Source: Thermus kawarayensis JCM 12314 (GTDB lineage Bacteria > Deinococcota > Deinococci > Deinococcales > Thermaceae). Taken from it: a stretch of 5,700 nucleotides of DNA. Under the pieces are notes generated by a model. The model saw only the letters and a list, made by a program, of their open reading frames with translations, had not been told where the DNA came from and did not search any database. Below, in pieces: positions 5,538 to 5,700 of the stretch (the first letter of the stretch is position 1; every line of letters starts with the position of its first letter). The DNA lies in contig BBBL01000113.1 of NCBI GenBank assembly GCA_001311545.1, positions 1 through 5,700 of the forward strand, given 5' to 3'. Made by a program: the position numbers and the translations under genes.

Positions 5538-5700
5538 CATAGGGCGTAGAGCAGTTCGGCGAGAAGCGCCGCCCGCCGGGGAATCTCCGGCACCACCACG
5601 TACTCCGTCCTCTGGTGGGCGTCCCCGCCCAGAAGCCCCAGGCCGTCCAGGGTGGGCACCCCCAGGGCGGCGGTGAAGTTCCCGTCCGATCCGCCGCCCA
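5538..5700 (-). CDS. M20 family metallopeptidase, C-terminal end only (right-edge partial)
   Basis: The last 53 residues before the stop read [40 protein letters not shown] and [13 protein letters not shown]. The [20 protein letters not shown] block and the following G-AH are typical of the carboxypeptidase G2/ArgE-like branch of M20 zinc peptidases, where this His is a metal ligand at the end of the catalytic domain. Such enzymes cleave C-terminal residues or N-acyl groups; the substrate cannot be told from this part. The gene enters from the right edge and ends at TGA 5540-5538, directly against repeat copy 2. It is probably the first gene of the minus-strand cluster seen here. No frameshift is visible in the portion present. 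Confidence 0.85.

Noticed and set aside
4291..5540. Short protein encoded by both repeat copies (LALPARESLP-like translation)
   Set aside because: The similarity follows from DNA similarity. Copies differ by 12- and 13-base changes that disrupt any shared frame, and no start or ribosome site is evident.

Overview
The window looks like chromosomal DNA from Thermus or a close relative. It is very rich in G+C, its codons end mostly in G or C, starts are often GTG, intergenic gaps are short, and some promoters sit directly on the start codon (leaderless style). The genus is inferred from style and gene content; no rRNA or other marker is present.

Layout. On the minus strand at the left edge are an L-asparaginase II family gene (1-533, running off the edge) and, just upstream of it, a small DUF309 gene (543-809). 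Divergent from these, on the plus strand, is a tungstate ABC transporter operon: tupA (832-1629, periplasmic tungstate-binding protein), tupB (1616-2267, permease) and tupC (3516-4191, ATPase). An IS200/IS605-group element encoding only TnpB (about 2252-3515, tnpB on the minus strand) sits exactly between tupB and tupC. Taking out 2252-3515 restores a TCATGA junction in which the tupB stop overlaps the tupC ATG. After tupC comes a block of four hairpins (4198-4285), then a minus-strand cluster read right to left: the C-terminus of an M20 metallopeptidase (5538-5700), an unrecognised gene (5062-5445), a three-helix membrane protein (4768-5052) and a small winged-helix-like protein (4368-4765). 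Two diverged copies of an intergenic palindromic repeat face each other on either side of the last three genes (about 4291-4365 and 5436-5537).

How the genes work together. TupABC would import tungstate: TupA binds it through its TTTS motif, TupB forms the channel and TupC hydrolyses ATP. The downstream minus-strand genes appear co-transcribed (gaps of 9 and 2 bases), but their job is unknown.

State of the sequence. Six genes (asparaginase, tupB, tnpB, tupC, the winged-helix gene and the 5062-5445 gene) are broken by about eleven one-base changes, nearly all in homopolymer runs and on both coding strands. In every case one added or removed base restores a protein that otherwise looks normal. 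This points to homopolymer sequencing errors more than to gene decay, although real decay cannot be excluded. I found no defence island, CRISPR array or clearly new system. The most interesting non-coding material is the TnpB element with its predicted guide RNA, the four-hairpin block, and the paired palindromic repeats, one of which carries the start codon of the neighbouring gene.
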